DNA of 64,000 bases. Origin: G963422705 sp963422705. Its GTDB lineage: Bacteria; Poribacteria; WGA-4E; WGA-3G. Each line of letters begins with the position of its first letter. Within the stretch, counting starts at the first letter, position 1. The notes beneath the pieces were generated by a model. That model worked only from the letters and a program-made list of their open reading frames with translations, was not told the DNA's origin and did no database searches. Where the stretch lies: NCBI GenBank assembly GCA_963422705.1, contig OY730443.1, positions 1,054,001 through 1,118,000 on the forward strand, read 5' to 3'. Below, piece by piece: positions 35,110 to 44,381 of this stretch. A program made the translations under genes and the position numbers.

Positions 35110-35862
35110 CTACTGTTTGACAATGTAGATACTCTCAAAATTGCCCGTTTGCACAGTTACGATTTTTCCTATCCGGACCAATTCCAAAACCGCAAGAAAT
35201 GTGACAATGCGTTCCGCACGCCCCGTGGATAACGGAAACAGCTCGTGAAATAAAAGTTGCTCTGCGTTTAGCAATTGCCCTTCAATAAAAGCAATCTTAT
35301 CCTCAACAGTGATTGTTTCTTCTACCGTTTCATACACTTCCTCGAATTCAGCAAGCGCGAACTGATTATTTACGGTTCTGAAAGCGGTAAGAAGATCGAA
35401 TAGGGTAGCTTTAATCTCAAATTGTTTGCTGCCATCTAATTCTGAATGGAGTTCCGGGCTCCTGCTGTGTAGTGACGCACGGTACTCCCCATAGATTTCC
35501 AATGCCTGTGATGCTTCTTTAAACTGTTTATACTCCAGCAGCTGCTGCACGAGCTGTCCCCTATCACCCGTCGGAGCGTCCGAATCAGCCACGCTTTTTG
35601 GGAGGATGCTCTGCGATTTAAGATGGAGAAGTGTCGTTGCCATCACCAGAAATTCGGAGGCAACATCAAGCTCCAACTGCTCCATGAAATTCACATATTC
35701 CAGATACCGGTCAGTTATCTGGGAAGTCTGGATATCGTGAATATCCATCTCCTCTTTCTGAATAAGATGGAGAAGCAAATCTAGCGGGCCTTCAAAACCT
35801 TCCAATTTGATTGAATAAATCGGAACTGTCGGTGCAGGAGTTTGTGTTATTTCTGCTAACAT
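35110..35862 (-). CDS. scpA: Segregation and condensation protein A
   Basis: ScpA is the kleisin that bridges SMC heads. The 250-residue protein opens with KLEGFEGPLDLLLHLIQKEEMDIHDI, followed by FLVMATTLLHLKSQSILPK in the N-terminal domain, and ends with the winged-helix domain (GRAERIVTFLAVLELVRIGKI). It is 39 bp after the M50 protease gene; the M50 protease-scpA-scpB order is common in bacteria. Confidence 0.95.
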   Translation of the reverse strand: MLAEITQTPAPTVPIYSIKLEGFEGPLDLLLHLIQKEEMDIHDIQTSQITDRYLEYVNFMEQLELDVASEFLVMATTLLHLKSQSILPKSVADSDAPTGDRGQLVQQLLEYKQFKEASQALEIYGEYRASLHSRSPELHSELDGSKQFEIKATLFDLLTAFRTVNNQFALAEFEEVYETVEETITVEDKIAFIEGQLLNAEQLLFHELFPLSTGRAERIVTFLAVLELVRIGKIVTVQTGNFESIYIVKQ

Positions 35863-35901
35863 TGTCGTGTATCGTTTTCTCGTATTGCGAAGCTTCAGTT
35901 T

Positions 35902-36585
35902 TTAACGCAATCCTACGATTTTAGCAATCAGATTAAACGTGCCAAAACTGACATCAGACAAAAGTTTAAATACTGGATTCGGTATGTTGATAAGGCCCGG
36001 TAAAAAAATAAGACACATCAGAATTGGCATTCCGTAAAGCCTCAGTTTTTCCCACTGCTGTGAAACTCGCTCCGGAAGCAACCCATTTACAACGCTAAAT
36101 CCGTCTAACGGAAAGAGCGGAAGCATGTTAAATGCCGCCAAGAACACACTAATAAGTCCTGTCCGCATCAATTGTTTAGCAATTTCACGTTCCAGTTCGG
36201 AGTCGGGAGATGGGAAATTGAGAAAAACTCCTAACAAACTGAGGATACCTAAAATCGCAATGGTTAAGACGATATTCATGAAAGGGCCGGCTGCCGCAAT
36301 CAGCATCAGATCCTTTCGCGGGTTTCTAAGGTTGAAAGGGTTAACTGGCACCGGCTTCGCCCACCCAAAAAAGGCACCACCAAAAAGCGTACCTAACAAC
36401 GGGAGAATCAACGTTCCAATCAGATCAATGTGCACCGCGGGGTTGAGTGACATGCGTCCCATATTATGAGCCGTTGGGTCTCCCAACATATAAGCCGATT
36501 TGGCATGCCCCCATTCATGAAAAGTTAATAAGATGATGAATTGAGTAATAACAAGAATAACTTCAAAAGGATTAAAATCGGGCAT
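35902..36585 (-). CDS. Site-2 protease family (M50) membrane metalloprotease
   Basis: A 227-residue multi-pass protease of the M50/YwhC type. The zinc site is HEWGH (H23, E24, H27) in the first helix, with NMLPLFPLDG as the later NxxPxxxLDG motif. The PDZ domain of RseP-type members is absent. Family members cut proteins within the membrane, but the substrate of the scpA-linked type is unknown. It lies between a nucleotidyltransferase (54 bp upstream) and scpA. Confidence 0.92.
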   Translation of the reverse strand: MPDFNPFEVILVITQFIILLTFHEWGHAKSAYMLGDPTAHNMGRMSLNPAVHIDLIGTLILPLLGTLFGGAFFGWAKPVPVNPFNLRNPRKDLMLIAAAGPFMNIVLTIAILGILSLLGVFLNFPSPDSELEREIAKQLMRTGLISVFLAAFNMLPLFPLDGFSVVNGLLPERVSQQWEKLRLYGMPILMCLIFLPGLINIPNPVFKLLSDVSFGTFNLIAKIVGLR

Positions 36586-36639
36586 GTTTTACCTTATCTC
36601 TAAGTCCTGGTTCTTTTTTGGGAGAGTCACTCAGCACAA

Positions 36640-38085
36640 TTAGCATTTTTTAATTTTTTGCAGAAGGGAATATGCCTCCGACTTTGTGGTGATTTCACCA
36701 TTTAATTGTGCCGAAAGTAGCTTGCGAAGCCATTTTTCAAAGCTTTTCCCGGGGTTTTCGCCCCACTCAATTAAGTTTTTTCCTGTGATAAGAGGTTGTA
36801 TTTTCCGCAAATTTTGTAGGTAATTACCTATCTGTTCGCGCCTTGTGATGGGTAAGGAAGTATCCAGATATGCCAGAACCAAGGCTTCCATAGGATAAGA
36901 TTTTAACCTATGGTAAACCGTTCCCGGATTTAGTAGCTCTGGTAAAAGTGCTAGCATTATTGCCAATTCGCGATAAGCCGCCAAAGGGGTTTCCACTTGA
37001 TACAGATTTCCCTCATTATAGATATAGGTTAGCGAATTTTTGCTATCAACCACCATGAATTGGCCCCGGTGTTTTTCTACTGAGACGTTTCTCGGCAGCG
37101 ATGAATGGTGTTGTGCAAAATCCCACTGCGCGATTTCTTCGCATAGGAGACTCAATTCCACATCACGCGAAGATGAAACAGCTTGTCGAAGTTGATGTTC
37201 CAATACTAGCTTAAAACAGATTGCTTGAATCCGGTACCCGGGAAGTCCTTTACCGAAGAAAGCCATCCATCGGACACGTTTTTCGCAAAAAGGTTCGTCG
37301 CGGAGGTGTTCTGATGCCCAGGCTATTGCCTCCTGGACAACCGGGAACCGCTTAAGAAACATTCTACTTATTTTCCAACCATCAGAAATTGCTTCAAAGA
37401 TGCCGAATTGTACCAATTGTTCGACAATCTTCGGCGCGTTCTCTTCCAGAAGAATCCTGTCAATTTCGTTCCGGATGCGTTCACCACTAATTGATACTAA
37501 GACAGGGAGTGCCTTTCGTATAGCTGCCCTATCTTCATCAGCAATCTTAAATTCGTACCTTCCTGCATATCGAAAAGCGCGGAAGATACGGGTTGGGTCA
37601 TCCAAGAAACTCCGTTCGTGGAGAACTCCAACGATGCCTTCCTTAAGTTCAACCAGGCCGCCCGTTTTGTCGATGAGCGTTCCAAAGCCATCTCTATCTA
37701 GCCGCATTGCCAAAGCGTTGATAGAAAAGTCTCTACGGCGCAAGTCGTCAGCAAGAGTTCCTTGTTTCACTACCGGTAACGTTCCGGAGCATTGGTAAGT
37801 TTCACGACGTGCGGTAACGAAATCGACTTTGGGATAGCTTAGCTTTGCAGATGTAACGGTTGCCGTTCCAAATTGCGGATGCACGTGTAAGCTTCCATTC
37901 CACCGTTTAGATATCGCTCTTGCTATTGGAATTGCATCGCCTTCCACGACAATATCAATGTCAAAGCTACGACGTTCTAGAAGTAAGTCTCGGACAAATC
38001 CACCGACAAGGTACGCCCTTTTCCCACCCACTTCTCCAATTTCCTTCAAGAGCGATAAAAGCGGTTCAGGAATTTCTAGTATCAT
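36640..38085 (-). CDS. Class II tRNA nucleotidyltransferase, full-loop form (A-adding, CCA-adding or poly(A) polymerase)
   Basis: A 481-residue paralogue of the enzyme at 19620. Motif A is AYLVGGFVRDLLLERRSFDIDIVVEGDAI (D42/D44), and motif B is LADDLRRRDFSINALAMRL. Between them lies a full flexible loop, TARRETYQCSGTLPVVKQG (about 91-109), as in CCA-adding and A-adding enzymes. The template motif is DDPTR, then ISGERIRNEIDRIL. Its C-terminal domain is long. Given the loop-less partner, the simplest reading is that this one adds the terminal A; a complete CCA-adding or PcnB role is not excluded. It heads the M50-scpAB-thrC run. Confidence 0.88.
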   Translation of the reverse strand: MILEIPEPLLSLLKEIGEVGGKRAYLVGGFVRDLLLERRSFDIDIVVEGDAIPIARAISKRWNGSLHVHPQFGTATVTSAKLSYPKVDFVTARRETYQCSGTLPVVKQGTLADDLRRRDFSINALAMRLDRDGFGTLIDKTGGLVELKEGIVGVLHERSFLDDPTRIFRAFRYAGRYEFKIADEDRAAIRKALPVLVSISGERIRNEIDRILLEENAPKIVEQLVQFGIFEAISDGWKISRMFLKRFPVVQEAIAWASEHLRDEPFCEKRVRWMAFFGKGLPGYRIQAICFKLVLEHQLRQAVSSSRDVELSLLCEEIAQWDFAQHHSSLPRNVSVEKHRGQFMVVDSKNSLTYIYNEGNLYQVETPLAAYRELAIMLALLPELLNPGTVYHRLKSYPMEALVLAYLDTSLPITRREQIGNYLQNLRKIQPLITGKNLIEWGENPGKSFEKWLRKLLSAQLNGEITTKSEAYSLLQKIKKC

Positions 38086-38154
38086 GACTCATACGCGGTG
38101 AAAGAGAGTGATTATTTATCATCGGACAAGCAAATCGAGCAATGCTTATTTTCC

Positions 38155-38835
38155 TTACACGAAGGCTAACACACGCGTCGGCGCGCCAGAGCTTCGCGCT
38201 AATTTTAGAGGAGCAATAATCACATAAAAGTGCGTCGGTAAACAACTTAGATTACACAAATCCTCAACGTGCGGAATACCGGCACCAAGGAAAACGAGAT
38301 GTGCAGGAGGTAAACCGTCGTGCAAAGGCGGATGTCCTGCGACAGAATCAATGCTACAGGCATCCGTCCCGATGACTTTTATGCCCTTTTTGACAAGGAA
38401 TTCGGCCGCGTCCTCACTAACACCAATCCACTGCCGGTTAAAATTGTCATGATAGACGAATCTATCCATCCCAGTTCTCATAAAGACAATACTGTCTTCT
38501 GGAATATCGCCGTTTGCATCGAGCCACATTTCTACATCTTTGGCAGTAATAGCGTCGTTCGGTTTCTTAACGGCAGAAAAGTCCATCAACACGGCGTGCC
38601 CCGTTAGTTTCTCTTTTGGAATCTCAGCGACGGTATATCCATCAGGGTACATTAAGCAGGGCGCGTCAATATGAGTTGAGCAGTGTCCGGACATGTCCAC
38701 ACGGCTCTCAAAGTAACCGTCAGCCTCCAACGTCGCCTGTTCATAAATTTTAACAGGTTCAATCGGCAATTCCCGTGGGCTATTTTCGTCGACGACATAA
38801 GACAGATCAACGACTTCTTGAAAATTCAGGTTCAT
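38155..38835 (-). CDS. Cyclase family protein (kynurenine formamidase-like hydrolase)
   Basis: A 226-residue protein of the cyclase/KynB family of metal-dependent hydrolases. The metal-binding motif is SGHCSTHIDAPCL, the local form of HxGTHxDxPxH. Downstream DSIVFMRTGMD and GIKVIGTDACSIDSVAGHPPLH are family features. Substrates range from N-formylkynurenine to isatin. With no tryptophan-catabolic neighbour, the substrate is open. A consensus-like promoter lies at 38881-38910; AAGGAGG sits 12 bases before the ATG. Confidence 0.88.
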   Translation of the reverse strand: MNLNFQEVVDLSYVVDENSPRELPIEPVKIYEQATLEADGYFESRVDMSGHCSTHIDAPCLMYPDGYTVAEIPKEKLTGHAVLMDFSAVKKPNDAITAKDVEMWLDANGDIPEDSIVFMRTGMDRFVYHDNFNRQWIGVSEDAAEFLVKKGIKVIGTDACSIDSVAGHPPLHDGLPPAHLVFLGAGIPHVEDLCNLSCLPTHFYVIIAPLKLARSSGAPTRVLAFV

Positions 38836-38880
38836 TTTGTATCGCCACCTCCTTCCTTTGGTTATAAGGACACGTTCATT

Positions 38881-38910
38881 AGTATAACATAAATTTGGAT
38901 ATTAACACAA
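38881..38910 (-). promoter_or_regulatory. Promoter of the cyclase-family gene
   Basis: On the minus strand TTGTGT (38910-38905), 18 bases, TATACT (38886-38881), 45 bases before the ATG at 38835. Confidence 0.45.
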
Positions 38911-38944
38911 CAAATAAGCAGTGAATTTGAGCGTTGCCCGAATT

Positions 38945-39709
38945 TTACGGAAAACAATTTCGTACACCATGATGCAAATGGCCATTGGTGGCAATCATAG
39001 ACTTAGTGTCTTTTGTTATCGTGGCCCCGTGTATATCGCTTACCTTGCCGCCGGCTTCTTGGACGATAACGCTAAGAGCTGCGATGTCCCAGATGCTAAT
39101 AGCGGCTTCAATCACAATATCGGCTCTCGCAGAGGCGAGGAGGTGATACATATAAAAGTCCCCGAATCCCCTAGAGCGAGCACTATCGTTAATCAAGTTG
39201 CACATGCTGGGCAAAATCCTTTTTGGTGTAAACCAATTTAAGCCGCCGTGGCAAATCATCGCATCCGCCAGTTCTTTAACGTTAGAGACGTTTATCGGTT
39301 CTCCATTCAAAAAAGCCCCGCCACCGGTTTCGGCATAGAGCAATTCTTCCAAAAGTGGCGCATTAGAAACACCAAGAATCAATGTATCATCTTTCATCAA
39401 GGCAATTTGCGTGGCAAAAAGTGGGATTTTTCGGATGTAATTCTTAGTCCCATCAATTGGGTCAATAATCCACAAGTAGGGCGATGTCCTCACTTCTGTA
39501 CCGTACTCTTCGCCTAGGAAACCGTGCTCAGGAAATGCATGCTTGATGGTTTCGCGGATGATTCTCTCGGCTTCGGTATCAGCTTTAGTGACGGGTGTTT
39601 CATCATCTTTTAGCTCAACGTTTATCGTCCGTTGCTTATAGTAAAAGGTGATAATTTCTTGAGCGTTTTGTGCTGCCTCATGCGCGACACTTAAAAATTG
39701 GCTCCGCAT
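38945..39709 (-). CDS. Inositol-monophosphatase-family phosphatase (histidinol-phosphatase-like)
   Basis: A 254-residue Mg2+-dependent phosphomonoesterase. Metal-binding motifs are GEEYGTE, the WIIDPIDGTKNYI signature and the C-terminal SIWDIAALSVIVQEAGGKVSD. The family includes inositol monophosphatase, HisN-type histidinol phosphatase and 3'-phosphoadenosine phosphatases; TKNYIRKIP after the signature recalls HisN/fructose-bisphosphatase-like members. No his genes are near, so the substrate is open. It lies 20 bp after the DCC protein gene. Confidence 0.88.
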   Translation of the reverse strand: MRSQFLSVAHEAAQNAQEIITFYYKQRTINVELKDDETPVTKADTEAERIIRETIKHAFPEHGFLGEEYGTEVRTSPYLWIIDPIDGTKNYIRKIPLFATQIALMKDDTLILGVSNAPLLEELLYAETGGGAFLNGEPINVSNVKELADAMICHGGLNWFTPKRILPSMCNLINDSARSRGFGDFYMYHLLASARADIVIEAAISIWDIAALSVIVQEAGGKVSDIHGATITKDTKSMIATNGHLHHGVRNCFP

Positions 39710-39729
39710 ATAAATTTTCCTTATTTGAA

Positions 39730-40110
39730 TCAGAGTTCAGAATGAATATCTGTTTTCCAAAGGCGGCGCGTTAGAGCAGAAAAAAGAGGGCGGTGCCTTG
39801 CTACAAAGTAATAGCATCCTTCAGATACACGGGCGAAACCGGGGAGATTGTGGTACATCCAGCACAGCCACCGGTTGTCCAATGCCCGGAACACAGCCGC
39901 TGCACCGCTCAAAACAGTTCCATTTGTAAGAATTAACTGAACACTAGCCTCAAAAGTAGATAGAGGTATTTGTGGAAACCGCTCTGCGATTTCTTGGTAA
40001 GCGGCGTAGTCAATTCTGTCACCGGTGACATGCCGCCACCGGGTAACCCAATATCGGCAAAAATCGCACGTGCCGTCGTAAACAAGGAGTGCTCTAGGGA
40101 TTCCATGCAT
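39730..40110 (-). CDS. DCC-family (DUF393) thiol-disulfide oxidoreductase-like protein
   Basis: The start at 40110 (MHGIPRALLVYDG) gives 126 residues. The family-naming motif is VYDGTCDFC with a CxxC pair (C15, C18), followed by the small helical fold (GTVLSGAAAVFRAL; LPGFARVSEGCYYFVARHR). DCC proteins are predicted redox proteins of unknown partners. The frame is open much further upstream, but those codons are antiparallel-shifted readings of the aminotransferase gene. The start overlaps that gene's end by 17 bp. Confidence 0.85.
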   Translation of the reverse strand: MHGIPRALLVYDGTCDFCRYWVTRWRHVTGDRIDYAAYQEIAERFPQIPLSTFEASVQLILTNGTVLSGAAAVFRALDNRWLCWMYHNLPGFARVSEGCYYFVARHRPLFSALTRRLWKTDIHSEL

Positions 40111-41329
40111 GCTGAATCTTCGAGATGGCGGTAACGATATCATCCATATCCCTCTCTGAACCGAGGAATAGGTTTTGGAACAGCCATACGCTTTGTTGGC
40201 AGATTCGTTCTGTATTTGGTGATGGCAATGTACGGATGAGGGATGGATATTTCTCTGCAACGTGCGCCATGCCTGGTTCTTGAGAAAGAGGCGAGCGATA
40301 TCCGATTGAACATGGTACCCCTTCTGACGCCAGCACGTTGACAAATTCGCCCCTCGGCCGCCCTCCAAATCGTTCAGAATCATACTTAAGACAGTATAGA
40401 TGATATCCGTGTTTGGTAACCCAGGATGCAAGTTTCGGAGGCACAATTCCGGTAATGGTTGCCAAGGCATTTGACAAGTAGGCGGCATTTTGGTTGCGAA
40501 GAACTGTTTGAGTTTCAAGTTGCTCTAGACGCACTTGCAATATGGCGGCGAGGTATTCGGATGGGCGGTAATTCCACCCAAGGCGTGGGTACTCCCACCG
40601 CGCACCACCGGGGGGCCGGCCAACATTCATGAAGGCATGGACGCGGGCGTAGATATCTTTGTCGTTCGTGGTGACAATGCCGCCTTCACCACTCGTCAGA
40701 TTTTTAGAGGATTGGAAACTAAACGCGCCAACATCCCCTAGTGAACCGACTTTTTTCGTCTGATATTCCGCACCGTGTGCTTGCGCGCAGTCTTCAATAA
40801 TTGCCAGATTATATCGTTGGGCAATCTCCCGTAACGCCCCCATATCCGCCGGATGCCCGCCGAGATGAACAGGTAAAATCGCCCGCGTCGTCCCCGGCTG
40901 AATTGCCGCTTCTACGGCTTCAGGCGCAATCGTAAACGTGTCCGCATCAATATCAACAAAGGCTACTGTGCAGCGGCGTTCCAGAACGGCACTCGCTGTT
41001 GCCACAAACGTATAGTTTGGGACAATGACTTCACCACCATCACTAAATCCATCTAGATTTAAGGCACCGGCTAACGCTGCACTGATAGAATCGGTACCAT
41101 GTGGCATGAAAATCGCGTGATTCGTTCCAGAATACCTGGCGAATCGCGCATTGAATGCGGGAATCATCATTCCACCGGAGCCTTCATTAGCACTAAGATA
41201 GACTTCCTGGAGTAACGGCTCAATTTTGGATTCCCACTCTTCTTCAGTATTTACGGGCCATGAGGGCCACGGATTGATTTGTGTATTTCGGACAGGCGTG
41301 CCTCCCGAAACGGCTAATTCGTTGGACAT
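40094..41329 (-). CDS. DegT/DnrJ/EryC1/StrS aminotransferase
   Basis: A PLP enzyme of the sugar-aminotransferase family. The ATG at 41329 (MSNELAVSGGTPVRN), with GGGTGA six bases upstream, gives 411 residues. Motifs: HGTDSISAALAGAL, EDCAQAHGAEY, the PLP lysine in FSFQSSKNLTSGEGG, and NVGRPPGGARWEYPRLGWNYRPSE. Members transaminate keto-sugars for surface polysaccharides or secondary metabolites, or form AHBA in antibiotic pathways. No nucleotide-sugar dehydratase is near, so the exact substrate is unknown. Confidence 0.92.
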   Translation of the reverse strand: MSNELAVSGGTPVRNTQINPWPSWPVNTEEEWESKIEPLLQEVYLSANEGSGGMMIPAFNARFARYSGTNHAIFMPHGTDSISAALAGALNLDGFSDGGEVIVPNYTFVATASAVLERRCTVAFVDIDADTFTIAPEAVEAAIQPGTTRAILPVHLGGHPADMGALREIAQRYNLAIIEDCAQAHGAEYQTKKVGSLGDVGAFSFQSSKNLTSGEGGIVTTNDKDIYARVHAFMNVGRPPGGARWEYPRLGWNYRPSEYLAAILQVRLEQLETQTVLRNQNAAYLSNALATITGIVPPKLASWVTKHGYHLYCLKYDSERFGGRPRGEFVNVLASEGVPCSIGYRSPLSQEPGMAHVAEKYPSLIRTLPSPNTERICQQSVWLFQNLFLGSERDMDDIVTAISKIQHAWNP

Positions 41330-41532
41330 GAAATTCACCCGGCGATAACTGATTTGCACAGACGAAAAGGCTTCTGTCAAATCATCCTCGCCATAAGTTT
41401 TTGATACATGCTATTAGATTGTTGATTGTACCGAATTTTTGTGTGAAAGTCAATTTTTATTTTACTGTTAAATTTAAACAAGTGACGGACTGATGCACCC
41501 CACATCACGTTCACACGTAGCGTGTGGGAACT

Positions 41533-42363
41533 TTAAATGTATAGCCTCATACAAACAAATACTAAAATTGCCAAAATTGCCCCTGCAAGTGCGTCGATAG
41601 CGTAGTGAAACCCGCCATAGACAGTGCCCAGCGTCAACCCTGTGCAGAGCGGCAGTAGGATTAAGAAAGCTGACGTATCATAGCGGAAGGCACACAGTAG
41701 AACAATTACAGATAACGAAACATGTGAACTCGGAAACGCCGTCCCTTTTGAGGAGCCTTTTGAGAGAATTGCGTGCGTCAGTTTAAAGAAAAAACCGCCC
41801 GCTAACTTCCCTTGAATCTTCGCAAAGTGATAACGCGGCCCTGTCGTTGGTAGAAATGGATAGCATAACAAGCTTAGGTTGAATGTTAATGTTTCGGCGA
41901 AGACAGTTTCTTGAAAAGCATCTGTCTTCCCCTGAAAATAGAGCCACGCTGCTAAAAAGATGGCGACGATATAATAACTAAAATAGCAGAGATGGAAAAA
42001 CTCGGACAGCAGAAGTGAAGGAAATCTATCGCTGAACGCTACACATGGCATCCCTCTAAAGATTCGTCTCTCCCAGCGGATAACAGCATCATCGAAATAG
42101 CCCTTAAATACTAACTGAGTCAATTGGCCCATCTCAAAATAGAAGAGCGCGATGGTTGCTAAAGGATACCAGTCACGTAAAAATTGCCAAGGAGCCCACA
42201 GCGCTCCATCAATCAAACTCAACAAGCCAATACAGGCGATAGCGAATACGCGGATAATTAGGGAGAGGTACCATGTCACCACATTTTTGTGGAAAATCAG
42301 AATGAGTACGCCTGTTATTCCCAAATAACTGATGGCACCCCAATCGTAAGGCAAAAGGTTCAT
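41533..42363 (-). CDS. PAP2-family membrane phosphatase
   Basis: A six-helix type membrane protein with the PAP2 phosphatase motifs GTAFPSSHVSLS and YGGFHYAIDALAG (catalytic His and Asp). The first motif region reads RYHFAK instead of a clear KxxxxxxRP. Possible substrates are phosphatidate, undecaprenyl pyrophosphate or inositol phosphoceramide-like lipids. The ATG at 42363 (MNLLPYDWG) is favoured; a GTG at 42408 in frame is an alternative. No good ribosome-binding site distinguishes them. Confidence 0.82.
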   Translation of the reverse strand: MNLLPYDWGAISYLGITGVLILIFHKNVVTWYLSLIIRVFAIACIGLLSLIDGALWAPWQFLRDWYPLATIALFYFEMGQLTQLVFKGYFDDAVIRWERRIFRGMPCVAFSDRFPSLLLSEFFHLCYFSYYIVAIFLAAWLYFQGKTDAFQETVFAETLTFNLSLLCYPFLPTTGPRYHFAKIQGKLAGGFFFKLTHAILSKGSSKGTAFPSSHVSLSVIVLLCAFRYDTSAFLILLPLCTGLTLGTVYGGFHYAIDALAGAILAILVFVCMRLYI

Positions 42364-42547
42364 ATATTTTTTAGTTGAAGGGCAACCTAGGTGACGATGG
42401 CATATCACTCCGCAGAAATAGTCGGAATACAGCTCATAATGCTTTCGAACCTAGCCCTTCAACACAAAACCATAAATGGGATAAATACAACGCGCCTGTA
42501 AAGCAGAACGTTGTTCCCGTGTAGCATTCCACTCCGGTTTGCTTTAA

Positions 42548-43453
42548 TCAAAAACCGAGGCGTTTTACCTCAGTTTGAAGGGATATTCCCGTCTTTTCGC
42601 GCACCTGCTGTTGGATGTACGCCACTAAATTCAAGACATCTTTCGCCGTTGCATTGCCGGTGTTGAGGATAAAATTTCCGTGGACTGTTGATACCTCTGC
42701 TCCACCGATGCGGTGTCCCTTCAATCCACAGGAATCAATGAGTTTTCCCGCCGAATCACCGGGCGGATTTTTGAACATGCATCCCGCATTCTCTTCAGCA
42801 AAGGGCTGTGTTGTTACTTTTTGCTGATAGAATTCCTTCATCCGAGCCGTTATCGTTTCAACGTTCCCTGGTATAAGAGAGAGCGTCGCTCCGACAACAC
42901 AAAAATAGTCACTTAATCCACTCCGCCTGTATTCAAATTCCGCCCCCGCGTGAGTGAGTTTGATTAAATCACCGTTCGGTTTCATGACTGTCACATTCAT
43001 AACAATATCTCCGAAATTACTGCCCCAGGCGCCTGCGTTCATAATCAATGCACCACCAACGGAGCCTGGGATGCCGAGGGCGAACTCCACACCGCTTAAG
43101 CCACGGCGGGACATCATCTTGGAAAGCCGAGGAAGCGAAAGCCCAGCACCGACTGAGACTATGCTATCCTCAAGCTCCAATTGTGCAAATTCACCGATTA
43201 ATCTGATGCAAATTCCTTTGAATCCGGTGTCATTCACAAGTAAATTTGAGCCTCGCCCAAGAACCGCAACGGGGACATCCCAGCGCTTGTGAAAACGCGC
43301 TAGTGCAGATAATTCTGCCACCGTGCTGACTTCAAAGTACACATCCGCTTCACCGCCAATGCCGAAGTAGGTGTGCTTTGACAACGGCTCTCTATATCGA
43401 AGTCGCGAATTCCGGAAACAGTGGATGCGTGCCAGTGCCGCCTTCCACGCCAT
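42548..43453 (-). CDS. murB: UDP-N-acetylenolpyruvoylglucosamine reductase
   Basis: MurB reduces the enolpyruvyl group to make UDP-MurNAc, with FAD and NADPH. The ATG at 43453, eight bases after GGAGG, gives 301 residues of the short (type II) form. Seen: NTYFGIGG-like HTYFGIGGEADVYFEV, VLGRGSNLLVND, FALGIPGSVGGALIMNAGAWG, GCMFKNPPGDSAGKLID (catalytic Ser region) and the final QTEVKRLGF with the catalytic Glu. It has its own promoter (43479-43507) and is away from other mur genes. Confidence 0.95.
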   Translation of the reverse strand: MAWKAALARIHCFRNSRLRYREPLSKHTYFGIGGEADVYFEVSTVAELSALARFHKRWDVPVAVLGRGSNLLVNDTGFKGICIRLIGEFAQLELEDSIVSVGAGLSLPRLSKMMSRRGLSGVEFALGIPGSVGGALIMNAGAWGSNFGDIVMNVTVMKPNGDLIKLTHAGAEFEYRRSGLSDYFCVVGATLSLIPGNVETITARMKEFYQQKVTTQPFAEENAGCMFKNPPGDSAGKLIDSCGLKGHRIGGAEVSTVHGNFILNTGNATAKDVLNLVAYIQQQVREKTGISLQTEVKRLGF

Positions 43454-43478
43454 TTTTGTGCGCCTCCTTTTTTCAGTT

Positions 43479-43507
43479 ATTATAGCACATCCATTATAAC
43501 GTGGCAA
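43479..43507 (-). promoter_or_regulatory. Promoter of murB
   Basis: On the minus strand TTGCCA (43507-43502), 17-base spacer, perfect TATAAT (43484-43479), placing the transcript start about 20 bases before the ATG, with GGAGG between. Confidence 0.7.
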
Positions 43508-43809
43508 CTTTGAGTCGGTGAGAAAAATAGCAAAAAAGCGAACCTTTTTCCAACAGAATTGACTAAAGGAGCAAACCAATTTGTCAACGGAATTGCGTAA
43601 GGTGCTTTTAATATGGCTTTTAGAACAGTCCTGGCGCCACGGAGCTACAATGTCTCAGACAAGGTGCACATAAGCGCATTTATCCCAAATACACTTTACC
43701 GCTTCTATAGACAAAACAGAATGGCTAAAACGTCTCCAGTGAGATGGGCACAAGAACCTGTATAACAAGTATGCCTTACCACTTGGGGAAACAAAAAAGG
43801 AGAAAAAAG

Positions 43810-44304
43810 ATGAAGCAGAAATGGTTTGTTCTCAGCACAATCGGTGCAATCGCACTCGTCAGTATCTTTGTTTTTCAGCATGTAACTTCGGCACAGAGGC
43901 CAGAACGCGATGGCAAAGAACGTGCCAATCGCGGTGAAGGGAGACGGGGTGGAATGGGCATGGGAATGATGAATCCTGTATCCCTTATTGATAATTCTTG
44001 GATTGATTTGACGTTTGGCGTGAAGGTAGACGATGAAACGCTCATGAAAGCGAGGCCAATCTATCAGAAAATCCGCGAAGAAGCCAAAACGGAAATGAGT
44101 ACGTTGCAAGCATCCGGTGATAGACAGAAGATGATGAAAGGGATGCAAGGACTCATTGGGAAAATGAGCACAAACTTTCAAACACCTCTGAAGGAAGTTT
44201 TAAGCGAAGAACAGATGGCAAAACTTAACGAATTAACCAAGGAACGCATCGCTGCAGATGAACAACGCCGTAATAGATTCCGCGGCGGCAATCGAAGGCG
44301 GTAG
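43810..44304 (+). CDS. Spy/CpxP-like small periplasmic protein
   Basis: A 164-residue exported protein. A signal peptide (KWFVLSTIGAIALVSIFVFQHVTSAQ) is followed by an Arg/Gly/Met-rich linker (GRRGGMGMGMM). A helical body has LxxIRxxAxxE-like and LTPEQ-like turns (VLSEEQMAKLNELTKERI), and the C-terminus is Arg-rich. The helical-hairpin plan resembles Spy/CpxP/zinc-resistance-associated proteins, which act as periplasmic chaperones or stress sensors. This is a pattern-level assignment. AGGAG precedes the ATG at 43810. A strong terminator follows. Confidence 0.7.
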   Translation: MKQKWFVLSTIGAIALVSIFVFQHVTSAQRPERDGKERANRGEGRRGGMGMGMMNPVSLIDNSWIDLTFGVKVDDETLMKARPIYQKIREEAKTEMSTLQASGDRQKMMKGMQGLIGKMSTNFQTPLKEVLSEEQMAKLNELTKERIAADEQRRNRFRGGNRRR

Positions 44305-44339
44305 CAATTATGACAGTTTCACTGATTGATTTCAATCCG

Positions 44340-44367
44340 GGGTGGGTATATTCGCCCGCCCTTTTTT
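44340..44367 (+). terminator. Intrinsic terminator after the Spy-like gene
   Basis: GGGTGGG (44340-44346), 8-base loop, CCCGCCC (44355-44361), then TTTTTT (44362-44367). It is a strong rho-independent signal between two convergent genes. Confidence 0.85.
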
Positions 44368-44381
44368 GCTGCCACCAGAAA

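Noticed and set aside
40111..40518. A longer version of the DCC protein starting at 40518
   Set aside because: The extra 136 residues are a shifted reading of the DegT aminotransferase gene.
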